Origin: Streptomyces cellulosae
Lineage (GTDB): Bacteria > Actinomycetota > Actinomycetes > Streptomycetales > Streptomycetaceae
Direction of reading: 5' to 3'
DNA: 64,000 nt
Assembly: GCA_014655195.1 (NCBI GenBank)
Contig: BNBH01000013.1
Coordinates: forward strand, 62,001-126,000
Of this stretch, positions 24,766-34,600 are shown one piece after another. Positions within the stretch are counted from its first letter, which is position 1; each line of letters starts with the position of its first letter. The position numbers and the translations under genes are program-made. The notes beneath the pieces are model-generated. The model saw only the letters and a program-made list of their open reading frames with translations, made no database searches and was not told the DNA's origin.

Positions 24766-26271
24766 TTACGAGCAGACCTTGCCGTCCTGCGGCACCGTGC
24801 CGTCCAGCAGGTAGGCGTTCACCGTCGAGTCGACGCAGTCGCTGCCGCTGCCGTAGGCGCCGTGGCCCTCGCCCTTCCAGGTGAGCACCACCCCGACGCC
24901 CTCGCCCAGCTCGTCCGCCATCCGCCGCGCCCCGTCGTAGGGGGTGGCCGGGTCGCCCGTGTTGCCCACGACCAGGATCGGCTCCGCGCCGGGGGCGCTC
25001 ACCTCCGGCGTCTCGAACTGGCCGGGCACCGGCCAGTCGTGGCACCAGCCCGCCGTGTCCCAGCCCAGGAACGGGCCGAAGACGGGGGAGAGCTTCTCGA
25101 ACTCGGGCAGCAGCTTCTTCGTCTCCTCGACCGTCGGCCGCTGCCTGTCGTCCAGGCACGATATGACCCGCTGGGCGTGCGTCGTCGTGCCGTAGCTGCC
25201 CGAGGCGTCGCGCTCGTTGTACCCGTCGGCGAGGGCCAGCAGCTCCGTGCCGTCCCCGTCCTCGGCCGCCTCCAGCGCGCTGGTCAGCGCCGGCCAGCTG
25301 GACTCGCTGTAGAGCGGCAGCACGATGCCGATGATCGCCAGCGACTGCGTCAGCTCACGGCCGTCGGAGGACGTCGGCAACGGCTCGGCGTCGATCCGGT
25401 CCAGCAGGTCCGCGATCTCCCGCGAGCCCTCCTGCGGGTCACGTCCGGTGGACCGCAGGTAGTTGTCGAGGGCGGTCTGGAAGCCGCGGGTCTGGTTCTT
25501 GGCGTGGCCGATCGCGTCGGCCGTCGGGTCGACCACCGCGTCCAGCGTCATCCGGCCGACCTTGTCGGGGAAGAGGTGGGCGTAGACCCCGCCGAGTTCG
25601 GTGCCGTAGGAGATGCCGAAGTAGTGCATCCGGTCGTCGCCGAGGGCCTGCCGGATGCGGTCCATGTCACGGGCGGTGTCGGTGGTCGAGACGTGCGCCA
25701 TCAGCTTCCCGGCGGCCGTCTGGCAGCCCTTGCCGAAGTCGGCCGCGTCCTCGAGGAAGACCCGCTCCTCCGCCGGGGTGTCCGGCGTCCAGTCCACGGA
25801 GGACTCGGCGGCCTCGATGGCCTTGTCGTCACGGCAGCGGACGCCGCCGCTCGCGCCCGTGCCGCGCGGGTCCCAGCTCACCAGGTCGTAGCGCTCGCGC
25901 AGATCGGCGGCCATGTCGGCGTAGGCGGGCAGGGTGGAGACGCCCGAGCCGCCCGGCCCGCCGAAGTTGAACAGCAGGGAGCCGATGCGGTCGTCGCCCG
26001 TCGCCTCGGCTCGGATGAGGGCGAGATCGATCGTCTCGCCGTCCGGCTTCGACCAGTCCAGCGGCACCTTCAGCGTGGCGCACCGCCACTCGTCGCCGGG
26101 CGCCGGGCCCTCTGCGGTCGCCTCGCAGCGCCCCCAGTCGAGCGCGGTACTGCCGTCGCTCCCCTTGTCGTCCTTGCCGGAGTCGTCCTTCGACGGTCCG
26201 CCCCCGCTGCAGCCGGCCGTCAGCAGTGCGGCGGCGGCGGTCAGGGCCGCCCATCGTGTGAACCGGGTCAT
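24766..26271 (-). CDS. Secreted lipoprotein alpha/beta-hydrolase exopeptidase (tripeptidyl aminopeptidase-like)
   Basis: The 501-residue protein starts with a lipoprotein signal (lipobox LTAGC, Cys at about residue 21) and a Gly/Ser/Asp-rich linker. The peptidase core has the S33-type signature NFGGPGGSG (oxyanion strand), nucleophile GISYG, Asp in NTGDPATPY and His in GEGHGAY. Streptomyces relatives (SlpD/SlpE, tripeptidyl aminopeptidases) release N-terminal tripeptides from extracellular peptides. ATG 26271 is preferred; ATG 26280 is 3 codons upstream. The next gene upstream is a close paralogue, so this is a tandem duplication. Confidence 0.88.
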   Translation of the reverse strand: MTRFTRWAALTAAAALLTAGCSGGGPSKDDSGKDDKGSDGSTALDWGRCEATAEGPAPGDEWRCATLKVPLDWSKPDGETIDLALIRAEATGDDRIGSLLFNFGGPGGSGVSTLPAYADMAADLRERYDLVSWDPRGTGASGGVRCRDDKAIEAAESSVDWTPDTPAEERVFLEDAADFGKGCQTAAGKLMAHVSTTDTARDMDRIRQALGDDRMHYFGISYGTELGGVYAHLFPDKVGRMTLDAVVDPTADAIGHAKNQTRGFQTALDNYLRSTGRDPQEGSREIADLLDRIDAEPLPTSSDGRELTQSLAIIGIVLPLYSESSWPALTSALEAAEDGDGTELLALADGYNERDASGSYGTTTHAQRVISCLDDRQRPTVEETKKLLPEFEKLSPVFGPFLGWDTAGWCHDWPVPGQFETPEVSAPGAEPILVVGNTGDPATPYDGARRMADELGEGVGVVLTWKGEGHGAYGSGSDCVDSTVNAYLLDGTVPQDGKVCS

Positions 26272-26437
26272 CTGCCACATCCCCCCTCGTGGACCGTCCG
26301 CGTCGTGCGGCGAACGGCTGTCCCGACATCGTAGGCAGGTCCGGCGTCGGCCGGGGAGGCCTGTGGAAAACCCTCTGAGCTGGGCTTTCGTCGCCGGTCC
26401 TGCCGTAACCCCCCCAGTTGTCGCGCGGCCGGGCGGG

Positions 26438-27988
26438 TCAGGGGCAGACCTCTCCGGCCTCCGGCACCTTGCCGTCCAGCAGATAGCCGTCGACCGCGTT
26501 CCGCACGCAGCGGTCGTCGCTGTTGTAGGCGCCGTGCCCCTCCCCGTCGTACGTGAGTTCCACGCCGACGCCCTCACCGAGCGCCCTCGCCATGCTGCGC
26601 GCGCCCTCGTACGGGGTGGCCGGGTCGCCGGTGTTGCCGATCACCAGGATCGGGGCCGCGTCCGGGGCGCTGACGTCCGGGTGGTCGGCGGCGCCCGGCA
26701 CCGCCCAGTCGGTGCAGGTGATCATCCCCCAGGCCATGAAGTCCCCGAAGAGGGGAGAGGCCTTCCGGAACTGGGGCAGCAGTCGCTCCACGTCCTCCGG
26801 GGTGTAACGGGGCCTGGCGTCGGCGCAGTTGATGGCGACGTTGGCGGGCACCAGGTTGCTGTACTCGCCGTTCTCGCCGCGTCCGTTCATCGAGTCGGCC
26901 AGCACCATCAGGATCGTGCCGTCGCCGTCGTACGCCTGCTCCAGGCCGTCGGTGAGGAACGCCCAGAAGTCCTTCGAGTACAGGGCCTGCGCGATGCCGC
27001 TCGTCGCCATCGTCTCGGTGAGCTGGCGGGGGAAGACCCCCGGGATGGGCCGGCGGTCCAGGTCCCGCAGCAGCTTCGCGATGCGGTTCTCCACGTCCTG
27101 CACGCTGTCGCCGACGGGGCACTCCTCGACCTGGGAGACACAGTCCTCGGCGTAGTTGTCCAGGGCGCGCTGGAAGCCACGGGCCTGACCGAGCGAGGCC
27201 TGCTCGTAGTTCAGCGCCGGGTCGACGACCGCGTCGAACACCGCGCGGCCCACCTTGTCGGGGAAGAGGTGGGCGTAGACGCCGCCGAGTTCGGTGCCGT
27301 AGGAGATGCCGAAGTAGTGCAGCTTGTCGTCGCCGAGGACCTGGCGCATCAGGTCGAGGTCGCGGGCCGCGTCGGTGGTGCGCACATGCGGCAGCATCCG
27401 CCCGGAGTTGTCCTCGCACGCCTCGTTGAACTCCTTGGTGCTGTCCAGCAGTTCCGCGCGTTCGGCGCTGTCGTCGGGGGTGCCGTCCTGCTGGAAGTGC
27501 TCGTCGAGCTGCTGGTCGTCCTCGCAGGTGACGGGCGCGCTGCGGCCGACCCCGCGCGGGTCGAAGCTCACCAGGTCGTACCGGGTGCGCAGGGTGGCGT
27601 ACTCCCGGCCGAACGCGGGGAGCGTGGTCACGCCGGAGCCGCCGGGGCCGCCGAAGTTGAAGAGCAGCGAGCCGATCCGCTCGCTCTCCGGGCCGCTCGT
27701 CCGGACGCGGATCAGCGCGAGGCCGATGGTGTCGCCGTCCGGGTCGTCCCAGTCCAGCGGCGTCTTGAGCGTCGCGCATTCCCACTGGCCCCGGGCGCCC
27801 GCCAACGGCGACGGCGACGCACCGCCGCCCTGGGCCTCGTCCGGCGCGGGGCAGGCCTTCCAGTCCAGCTTCTGCCGCGTCAGGTCCTGGGCCGGGTCGT
27901 CCCCCTCGGCACAGCCCGCCAGCAGCGCGGGCAGCAGAAGGGCACAGGCGGACAGGGCGGCTGCGCGGAGCCGGAAGGGGCGGGACAT
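26438..27988 (-). CDS. Secreted lipoprotein alpha/beta-hydrolase exopeptidase, paralogue
   Basis: The 516-residue protein is closely similar in layout to its downstream neighbour. It has a lipobox LLAGC at about residue 25, NFGGPGGSGVTT, nucleophile GISYGTELGG, NTGDPATPYEG and the His motif DGEGHGAYN. It also carries a paired Cys insertion (CVSQVEECPVGD) absent from the paralogue, perhaps a disulfide. It probably hydrolyses short peptides at the cell surface. ATG 27988 follows GGATGGGG; an upstream ATG at 28030 would place Arg-rich residues before the signal and is less likely. The intergenic gap to the downstream gene is 166 nt. Confidence 0.88.
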   Translation of the reverse strand: MSRPFRLRAAALSACALLLPALLAGCAEGDDPAQDLTRQKLDWKACPAPDEAQGGGASPSPLAGARGQWECATLKTPLDWDDPDGDTIGLALIRVRTSGPESERIGSLLFNFGGPGGSGVTTLPAFGREYATLRTRYDLVSFDPRGVGRSAPVTCEDDQQLDEHFQQDGTPDDSAERAELLDSTKEFNEACEDNSGRMLPHVRTTDAARDLDLMRQVLGDDKLHYFGISYGTELGGVYAHLFPDKVGRAVFDAVVDPALNYEQASLGQARGFQRALDNYAEDCVSQVEECPVGDSVQDVENRIAKLLRDLDRRPIPGVFPRQLTETMATSGIAQALYSKDFWAFLTDGLEQAYDGDGTILMVLADSMNGRGENGEYSNLVPANVAINCADARPRYTPEDVERLLPQFRKASPLFGDFMAWGMITCTDWAVPGAADHPDVSAPDAAPILVIGNTGDPATPYEGARSMARALGEGVGVELTYDGEGHGAYNSDDRCVRNAVDGYLLDGKVPEAGEVCP

Positions 27989-28074
27989 GTCCCCATCCTG
28001 CGGTCGCCCGCGGCGGCGCGCGCGGGGCACGGGCCGTCCGAGGGAGGGCCCCGCCCGGCCGGCGTCTCAGCCGG

Positions 28075-30774
28075 TCACAACGCCGCTTTGCGGGTGAGGT
28101 GGTTGAAGGCGAGCCAGCCCGGCAGCACGGGCAGCCACAGGGTCAGCAGCCGGTAGAGCAGCACGGCGGGCGCCGCGACCTCCTTGGGGAGGCCGACCGC
28201 GATCAGACCGACCGTCAGGGTGGCCTCCACGGCGCCCACACCGCCCGGTGTCGGCGCGGCGGACCCGAGGGCGTTGCCCGCGAGGAAGACGACGGCGACG
28301 CTGGCGATGCTCACCGAGGTCGACTCGTCGCCGAACGCCCGGATCGAGGCGTCCAGGCACATCACGAAGCAGGCGGTCAGCAGCAGCATGCCGCCGATGC
28401 CGGTGACGAGCTTCTGCGGCCGCTGCAGCACGTCGAGCATGCGCGGCACGACACCCGCGAACAGCGACCGCACGCGCGTGACGACGAACTTCCGCAGGAA
28501 CGGCACCGAGGTCACCACGAGCACCAGCACCGCGACCGTCAGCAGACCCCCGATGACCGTCCGGGACGGCGACAGCGAAGGCGTCTTCTCGGTTCCGGTC
28601 AGATAACCGAACGCCAGCAGCATCAGGATGTGGCAGCCGAGCCCGAACAGCTGGGACGCGCCGACGCTCGCCACCGCGAGCCCCGGACGCACCCCCGCGC
28701 GCTGGAGGAACCGGGTGTTCAGCGCGACGCCGCCGACCGCGGCCGGGGCGACGATCTTCACGAAGGAGCCGGCGACCTGGGCCGCCACGGTGCGCAGGAA
28801 CGGCACCCGCTCCGGCACGAACCCGAGCAGCGCCATCGCGGCCGCCACGTAGCTCAGCGCCGAGAACAGCACCGCCGCGGCCACCCAGCCCCACTCCGCG
28901 TTGGAGATCAGCGGGCCGAACTCGATGTGGGTGAGCTGCGTCAGCAGGAAGTACGCGCCGATCGCGCCCGCGATCAGGCTGATCAGCGTGCGCGGACGCA
29001 CCCGCTCCAGCCGGGCCGGCTCGACCGGGGCCTGCGGCCTGATCCGCAGCACCTCCTGGCGGATCTGGCTGAGCAGATCCTCCTCGCGCGCCTCCTCCAG
29101 AGCTTCGTCGATGGCCCGCTTCTCGGCCCGCTGCTCCGCCCGTACGGCCTTCTTGTCCGCCTTGTCGAGCACGACGGGGCGGGACCCGTCGGCGTCGTCG
29201 GCGGGGGCGGGACGGGACTGGCGGGAGGCTTCAAGGACCGCCTCGCGTTCCCGCTCGGCGCGCTCCCGGGCGAGCCTGCGCAGCGTCGCGCGCGTGGAGC
29301 GGCTGAGCGCGATCGGCTGGAGCATCGGCAGACAGTCCGCGACGGCGTCGGGGCCGAGGACGCTCAGCGCGGAGGCCACCGTGCGTTCGGCGCCCACCCG
29401 CAGCCCCAGCGTCACCAGCAGCTGGGCGACGTCCATGCGCAGCAACAGGTCGCCGGCCGCGATCTCCCCGCCGCGCAGGTCGGTGAGGATCACCGTGCCG
29501 GAATGATCCACCAGGATGGCGTCGCCGACCAGCCTGCGGTGCGCGATACGGCGGGACTGCAGCGCCTTCACCTGGTGCCAGGTGTCGCGCAGCAGTTCAT
29601 CGGTGATTTCCTCGTCGTCCAGGGAGTCCAGCGTGCGGCCGCCGGTGTGCTCGTAGACCAGCATCACCGCGTCGGGGCCCAGCTCCGAGGTGGCGATCAG
29701 CTTGGGCGCGTTGGCGCCGGCGGCGATGGCGGCGTAGGCCAGCAGGGCCTCCTGCTCCAGCGCCTGGCGCAGCGACTGCAGGCTGCGGCGGGTGGCGAAG
29801 CCGCGCAGCGCCAGGTTGCGCCACGCGCGGTAGAAGAAGCCCTGTGCCTGCTGCTCGCGGTCGACCACGGTGACGTCGAGGGGCGGGCCGTCCTCCAGGG
29901 TGACGAAGTAGCGCCGTCCCCGGTCGCCGCCCTCGGCCGCGTCGGCAGCCTCCTCGCGGGACGCGGTCACCGGGCGGAAGCCGACCGTCCGGAGCCCTGC
30001 CATCAGGGTGCGGCCGGTGGGCCGGACGTTGGGCGAGCCGACGGCGTAGAGCGTGCCGTAGGCGACGGTCCAGCCGATCAGCACGGTGAGGATGATCGAG
30101 AACGGGGTGGTGTACCCGGTGACCAGCATCGAGAAGGCGTCGAGCAGCAGCACCACCCACAGCACCGCGCGCCACCGCGGTCTGCGGGACATCCCGACGG
30201 CGGTCATGTAGGCGATGACGGGTGCGAGATAGCCGTGCACCGGGTCCGTGAGCGCGTGGATGTCGCCGGGGGAAGGCTGGGTGAGCGCGTCCTGGATCGA
30301 GTCGGGGGCGGCCCGCGCGACCCACAGGTCCGTGGCGAGCGTCACTCCGTGCGCGAGTACGGCGGCGAGCACACCGTCGGCGATCCGCAGCCCGTCCCGC
30401 TTGATCAGGCGTTCGATCGCGAAGGCGACCGGGACCAGCAGGATCGCGATGCTGGAGGCCAGACCGGCGATCTTGATGAGCAGGTCGGGCGCCTGTCCGG
30501 TGCCCTTGTTGATGTCCTGTTCGAGACCCGAGGTGGTGCCGTGCGCGAACGCGGCGATCGCCAGCAGTACCACGACCGCGAGCACGCCGCCCACCAGCCG
30601 CATGAGGTCGGACGGGCGGTGCACGCGCGCGGGGAGCAGCGGTTCGTCGCCCTCCACCTCGTCGATGTGCGCGACGTCCCGGTGTGCGCCACCGGCCTCC
30701 TTCGCGGTGTCCGGGCGCGACGAGGCCTCAGGGGTGCCCTCCGTGTCCCCGGGGTGCGCACCCTGCTGCTTCAT
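28075..30774 (-). CDS. Membrane protein with kinase-like domain and YbhN/MprF-type flippase domain
   Basis: The 899-residue protein has three parts. Residues about 60-275 contain some six membrane helices. Residues about 290-520 resemble an aminoglycoside/RIO-type kinase fold, with MLVYEHTGGRTLDSL and the degraded catalytic/metal region HRRLVGDAILVDHSGTVILTDLRGGE. Residues about 590-899 are an LPG_synthase_TM (YbhN/AglD) domain with GGVALNTRFLQRAG and the AAPTPGGVGAVEATL signature. YbhN-type domains are thought to translocate lipid-linked molecules. The substrate is unknown. Whether the kinase-like part is active is unclear because an HRD-Asp pattern is only partly visible. ATG 30774 has AGAAGAG upstream. 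Confidence 0.8.
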   Translation of the reverse strand: MKQQGAHPGDTEGTPEASSRPDTAKEAGGAHRDVAHIDEVEGDEPLLPARVHRPSDLMRLVGGVLAVVVLLAIAAFAHGTTSGLEQDINKGTGQAPDLLIKIAGLASSIAILLVPVAFAIERLIKRDGLRIADGVLAAVLAHGVTLATDLWVARAAPDSIQDALTQPSPGDIHALTDPVHGYLAPVIAYMTAVGMSRRPRWRAVLWVVLLLDAFSMLVTGYTTPFSIILTVLIGWTVAYGTLYAVGSPNVRPTGRTLMAGLRTVGFRPVTASREEAADAAEGGDRGRRYFVTLEDGPPLDVTVVDREQQAQGFFYRAWRNLALRGFATRRSLQSLRQALEQEALLAYAAIAAGANAPKLIATSELGPDAVMLVYEHTGGRTLDSLDDEEITDELLRDTWHQVKALQSRRIAHRRLVGDAILVDHSGTVILTDLRGGEIAAGDLLLRMDVAQLLVTLGLRVGAERTVASALSVLGPDAVADCLPMLQPIALSRSTRATLRRLARERAEREREAVLEASRQSRPAPADDADGSRPVVLDKADKKAVRAEQRAEKRAIDEALEEAREEDLLSQIRQEVLRIRPQAPVEPARLERVRPRTLISLIAGAIGAYFLLTQLTHIEFGPLISNAEWGWVAAAVLFSALSYVAAAMALLGFVPERVPFLRTVAAQVAGSFVKIVAPAAVGGVALNTRFLQRAGVRPGLAVASVGASQLFGLGCHILMLLAFGYLTGTEKTPSLSPSRTVIGGLLTVAVLVLVVTSVPFLRKFVVTRVRSLFAGVVPRMLDVLQRPQKLVTGIGGMLLLTACFVMCLDASIRAFGDESTSVSIASVAVVFLAGNALGSAAPTPGGVGAVEATLTVGLIAVGLPKEVAAPAVLLYRLLTLWLPVLPGWLAFNHLTRKAAL

Positions 30775-30962
30775 CGTCTCTTCTCGATCTCGTATCACCG
30801 GTCACCGCCCGCACGATGGTGGCATGCCGTACCGCCACAAGGGGGCATCAGGGTCCACAAGCGGGGCGGCACAGTCTGCCCGAAGCGGTGCTCCGGGGCG
30901 AGTCGCCCGCCCGTGTCCGCGGCCGCGCCGCGTTGTCGGTGGGGTGGGGCAGGATGGTCCGG

Positions 30963-31349
30963 ATGAGCCAGGAGAGTCTTCCGTCCGACGGGGGTCCGGA
31001 GCACCCGGACGCCCTGCCCGCGTACGCCGAGCGGGTCCTGGAGGTCGCCGAGCTGATCCCGCCGGGGCGTGTCATGACGTACGGGGACGTGGCCGAGTGG
31101 CTGGGGGAGGGCGGGCCCCGGCAGGTGGGGCGCGTGATGGCGCTCTACGGCGGGGCCGTGCCCTGGTGGCGCGTGGTCCGCGCGGACGGCGTGCTGCTGC
31201 CGGGCCACGAGCTGCGTGCCCTCGGTCACTACCGCGCGGAGGGCACACCGCTGCGGGAGGCGGGCCGGGCGGCGGAGGGCCATGTGCCACGCCTCGACAT
31301 GAGACGCGCGCGGTGGGACGGCGGCGCGGACACCGGGGGTCACACCTGA
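30963..31349 (+). CDS. Alkyltransferase-like (ATL) DNA-repair protein
   Basis: The 128-residue protein matches the DNA-binding domain of O6-alkylguanine alkyltransferases (RVMTYGDVAEWLG, then PRQVGRVMA). Where MGMT has the PCHR active-site cysteine it reads VPWWRVV, so it cannot transfer alkyl groups. ATL proteins instead bind O6-alkylguanine and hand lesions to nucleotide-excision repair. CAGGAT at 30950-30955 ends 7 nt before ATG 30963, suggesting a leaderless mRNA; ATG 30954 is an alternative. It leads into the helicase-nuclease pair, as in mycobacteria. Confidence 0.85.
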   Translation: MSQESLPSDGGPEHPDALPAYAERVLEVAELIPPGRVMTYGDVAEWLGEGGPRQVGRVMALYGGAVPWWRVVRADGVLLPGHELRALGHYRAEGTPLREAGRAAEGHVPRLDMRRARWDGGADTGGHT

Positions 31350-31462
31350 CAGCTTCCGCCATCCCCGCCGCCGCCGTGTGACGTGTGATCCGTCAGGGGG
31401 ACATGTGGCACATCCACGGCATGACGTACGTTCGTGGGTCGAGGGGCGTGGGTGCCCGGAGT

Positions 31463-31503
31463 GACCGGAGGGAAGAAGCGGAAACCCTGCTTCCGCTCCG
31501 GTC
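31463..31503. promoter_or_regulatory. Two-tier inverted repeat before the first helicase-nuclease gene
   Basis: Outer arms GACCGGAG/CTCCGGTC (31463-31470 and 31496-31503) enclose inner arms GAAGC/GCTTC. It lies in the 258-bp gap between the ATL gene and the helicase, which otherwise shows no gene. It could be the ATL terminator or a leader structure. Confidence 0.45.
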
Positions 31504-31607
31504 CCCGGCGTAGCGTCGGCTGCGCGTGGCCCTCTCACCCCCCGACCACCGCCCCGCACACGCGGCGCGGCGCCCCACAGCACACCCAACCAGGACCGGC
31601 GAACCAC

Positions 31608-34600
31608 GTGAGCTCCTCTTCCTCCACCAGCGGCCTGTCGCACCCCCCGGTGCGGCGGGGGAGCCGTGGCGCCTATCGACTGGTGCGTACCCCGCCGACC
31701 CGCGTGGATCCCCCTCCACTGGACGCCGCCCAGCGCTCCGTGGTTGAGCACGGCTCAGGCCCGCTGCTCGTCCTCGCCGGTCCCGGCACCGGCAAGACCA
31801 CGACGCTCGTCGAGTCCGTGGCCGCCCGCATCGCGGGCGGCGGCGACCCCGAGCGCATCCTGGTGCTCACCTTCAGCCGCAAGGCCGCTGTCGAGCTGCG
31901 CGACCGCATGGCGCTGCGCATCGGCGCCGCCCGCGCCCCGCAGGCGACCACCTTCCACAGCTTCTGCTACGCCCTGGTCCGCGCCCACCAGGACAGCGAC
32001 CTGTTCGTGGAGCCGCTGCGTCTGCTCTCCGGACCCGAGCAGGACGTCACCGTGCGTGAGCTGCTCGCCGGCCAGGCAGACCTGGAACGGCTCGGGCTGT
32101 CCCACGTGCGCTGGCCCGACGACCTGCGCGCCTGCCTCACCACCCGCGGCTTCGCCGACGAGGTCCGCGCCGTGCTCGCCCGCAGCCGCGAGCTCGGGCT
32201 CGACCCCCGCGCCCTGGACGCCTTCGCCCGCCGCATCGGCCGCCCCGACTGGCGCGCCGCCTCCGCCTTCCTCGCCGAGTACCTCGACGTCCTCGACCTC
32301 CAGGGCGTCATCGACTACGCCGAACTCGTCCACCGCGCGGTGCTCCTCGCGCGGCGGCCCGAGACCGCCGGGCGGCTCGCCGACCGCTACGACGCCGTCT
32401 ACGTCGACGAGTACCAGGACACCGACCCCGCTCAGGTACGGCTGCTGCACGCCCTGGCGTCCGGCGGCCGCACCCTCGTCGCCTTCGGTGACCCCGACCA
32501 GTCGATCTACGCCTTCCGGGGCGCCGACGTCGGCGGCATCCTGGAGTTCCCGCACGCCTTCCCGCGCGCCGACGGCCGCCCCGCACCCGTCCAGGTGCTG
32601 CGCACCTCCCGGCGCTCCGGCGCCGCGCTCCTCGAAGCCACCCGGCGGATCACCCGCCGCATGCCGCTGCCCCGGCTGCCCGCCGAGAAGGTCCGCCTGC
32701 ACCGTGAGCCGGCGCCCGAGCGCGAGGGCGGCCGGGTCGAGGTGTACACCTACCCGACGGCCGGCACCGAGCTGGACAACATCGCCGACATCCTGCGCCG
32801 CGCCCATCTGGAGGACGGCGTCCCCTGGAACGACATGGCGGTCCTGGTCCGCGCGGGCGCCCGCACGCTTCCGGTGGTCCGCCGCGCCCTCACCTCCGCG
32901 GGCGTCCCCGTCGACGTCGACGGCGACGACGTGCCCCTGCGGCACGAGCCGGCGGTCGCCCCGCTGCTGACCGCGCTGCGCGCGGTGGCGAGGGCGGAGG
33001 AGGAACAGCGGCCGGGCGGCGTCGCGGCGGGGTCGGGTGACGCGGGTGCGGTTACCGGGTCAGGCGAGACGGGGGCGAGTGAGCGTGCGGCGGCCGGGGC
33101 CGGCGAGGCGGGTGTGCGTGAGGGCCTGGCGGCCGGGTCCGGCGAGGCGGGTGTGCGTGAGGGCCTGGCGGCCGGGTCCGGCGAGGCGGGTGCGAGCGCG
33201 GGCGCCGGTTCCGACGACGAGCCCTGCTGGCTCGACACCGAGACCGCGCTCACCCTCCTCACCTCCCCCCTCGCCGGCATGGACGCCGCCGATCTGCGGC
33301 GGCTCGGCCGCGCGCTGCGCGAGGAGGAGCGGGCGGCCGGGAACCCCCTGCCGCCGCCCTCGGACGAGCTGCTCGCCCGTGCGCTGGCCGCGCCCGAGCG
33401 GCTCGCCGTGCACGACCCCGTCTACGCGCGCGGTGCGCAACGGCTCGGCGCCCTGCTGCGCCGCGCCCGCGAGTGCCTGGCCGGCGGCGGCACGGCCGAG
33501 GAGGCCCTCTGGGAGCTGTGGGACGGCACCCCCTGGCCACAGCGCCTGGAACGCGCCGCCCGCCGTGGCGGCGCCGCCGGCCGCAACGCCGACCGCGACC
33601 TCGACGCCGTGTGCGCCCTGTTCGCGACCGCCGCGCGCGCGGAGGAGCGCACGGGCGGGCGCGGCGCCCTCAACTTCCTCGAGGAGATCGAGGCCGAGGA
33701 CATCGCCGCCGACACCCTCACCCGCCGCGCCGCCCGCCCCGACGCCGTACGCCTGATGACCGCGCACCGCTCGAAGGGCCTGGAGTGGGGGCTCGTCGTC
33801 GTGGCCGGCGTCCAGGAGGGCCTGTGGCCCGACCTGCGCCGCCGCGGCTCCCTGCTGGAGGCCGACCGCATCGGCCGCGACGGACTCGCCGAACCGCTCA
33901 CCCCCGGCGCGCTGCTCGCCGAGGAGCGTCGCCTCTTCTACGTCGCCGCCACGCGCGCGCGTGACCGCCTGGTCGTGACGGCCGTGAAGGCGTCCTCCGA
34001 CGACGGCGACCAGCCCTCCCGCTTCCTCACCGAGCTCGGCGTCGAGCCCAAGGACGTCACCGGACGCCCGCGTCGCCCGCTGTCCGTCGCCGCGCTCGTC
34101 GCCGAACTGCGCGCCACCACGGTCGACCCCCGCGTCTCCGACGCCCTGCGCGAGGCCGCCGCCCGCCGGCTGGCCCGGCTCGCCGCACTCGCCGACGAGG
34201 ACGGCCGCCCCCTGGTGCCGTCCGCGCACCCCTACCGCTGGTGGGGCATGTACGAACCCACGCACAGCAAGGTGCCGCTGCGCGACCGCGACCAGCCCGT
34301 GGTGCTCTCCGGCAGCGCCCTCGACCAGCTGGCCAACACCTGCGCCCTCCAGTGGTTCCTCGGCCGCGAGGTGAAGGCCGACGCGCCCGCCACCGCCGCC
34401 CAGGGCTTCGGCAACGTCGTCCACGTCCTCGCCGACGAGGTCGCCTCCGGGCACACCCCCGCCGACCTCGACGTCCTCATGGAACGCCTCGACTCCGTGT
34501 GGAACGCCCTCGCCTTCGACGCGCCCTGGAAGTCGGCGCAGGAGAAGGAGAACGCGCGCGTGGCGCTCGAACGCTTCCTGAAGTGGCACGTCATGGACCG

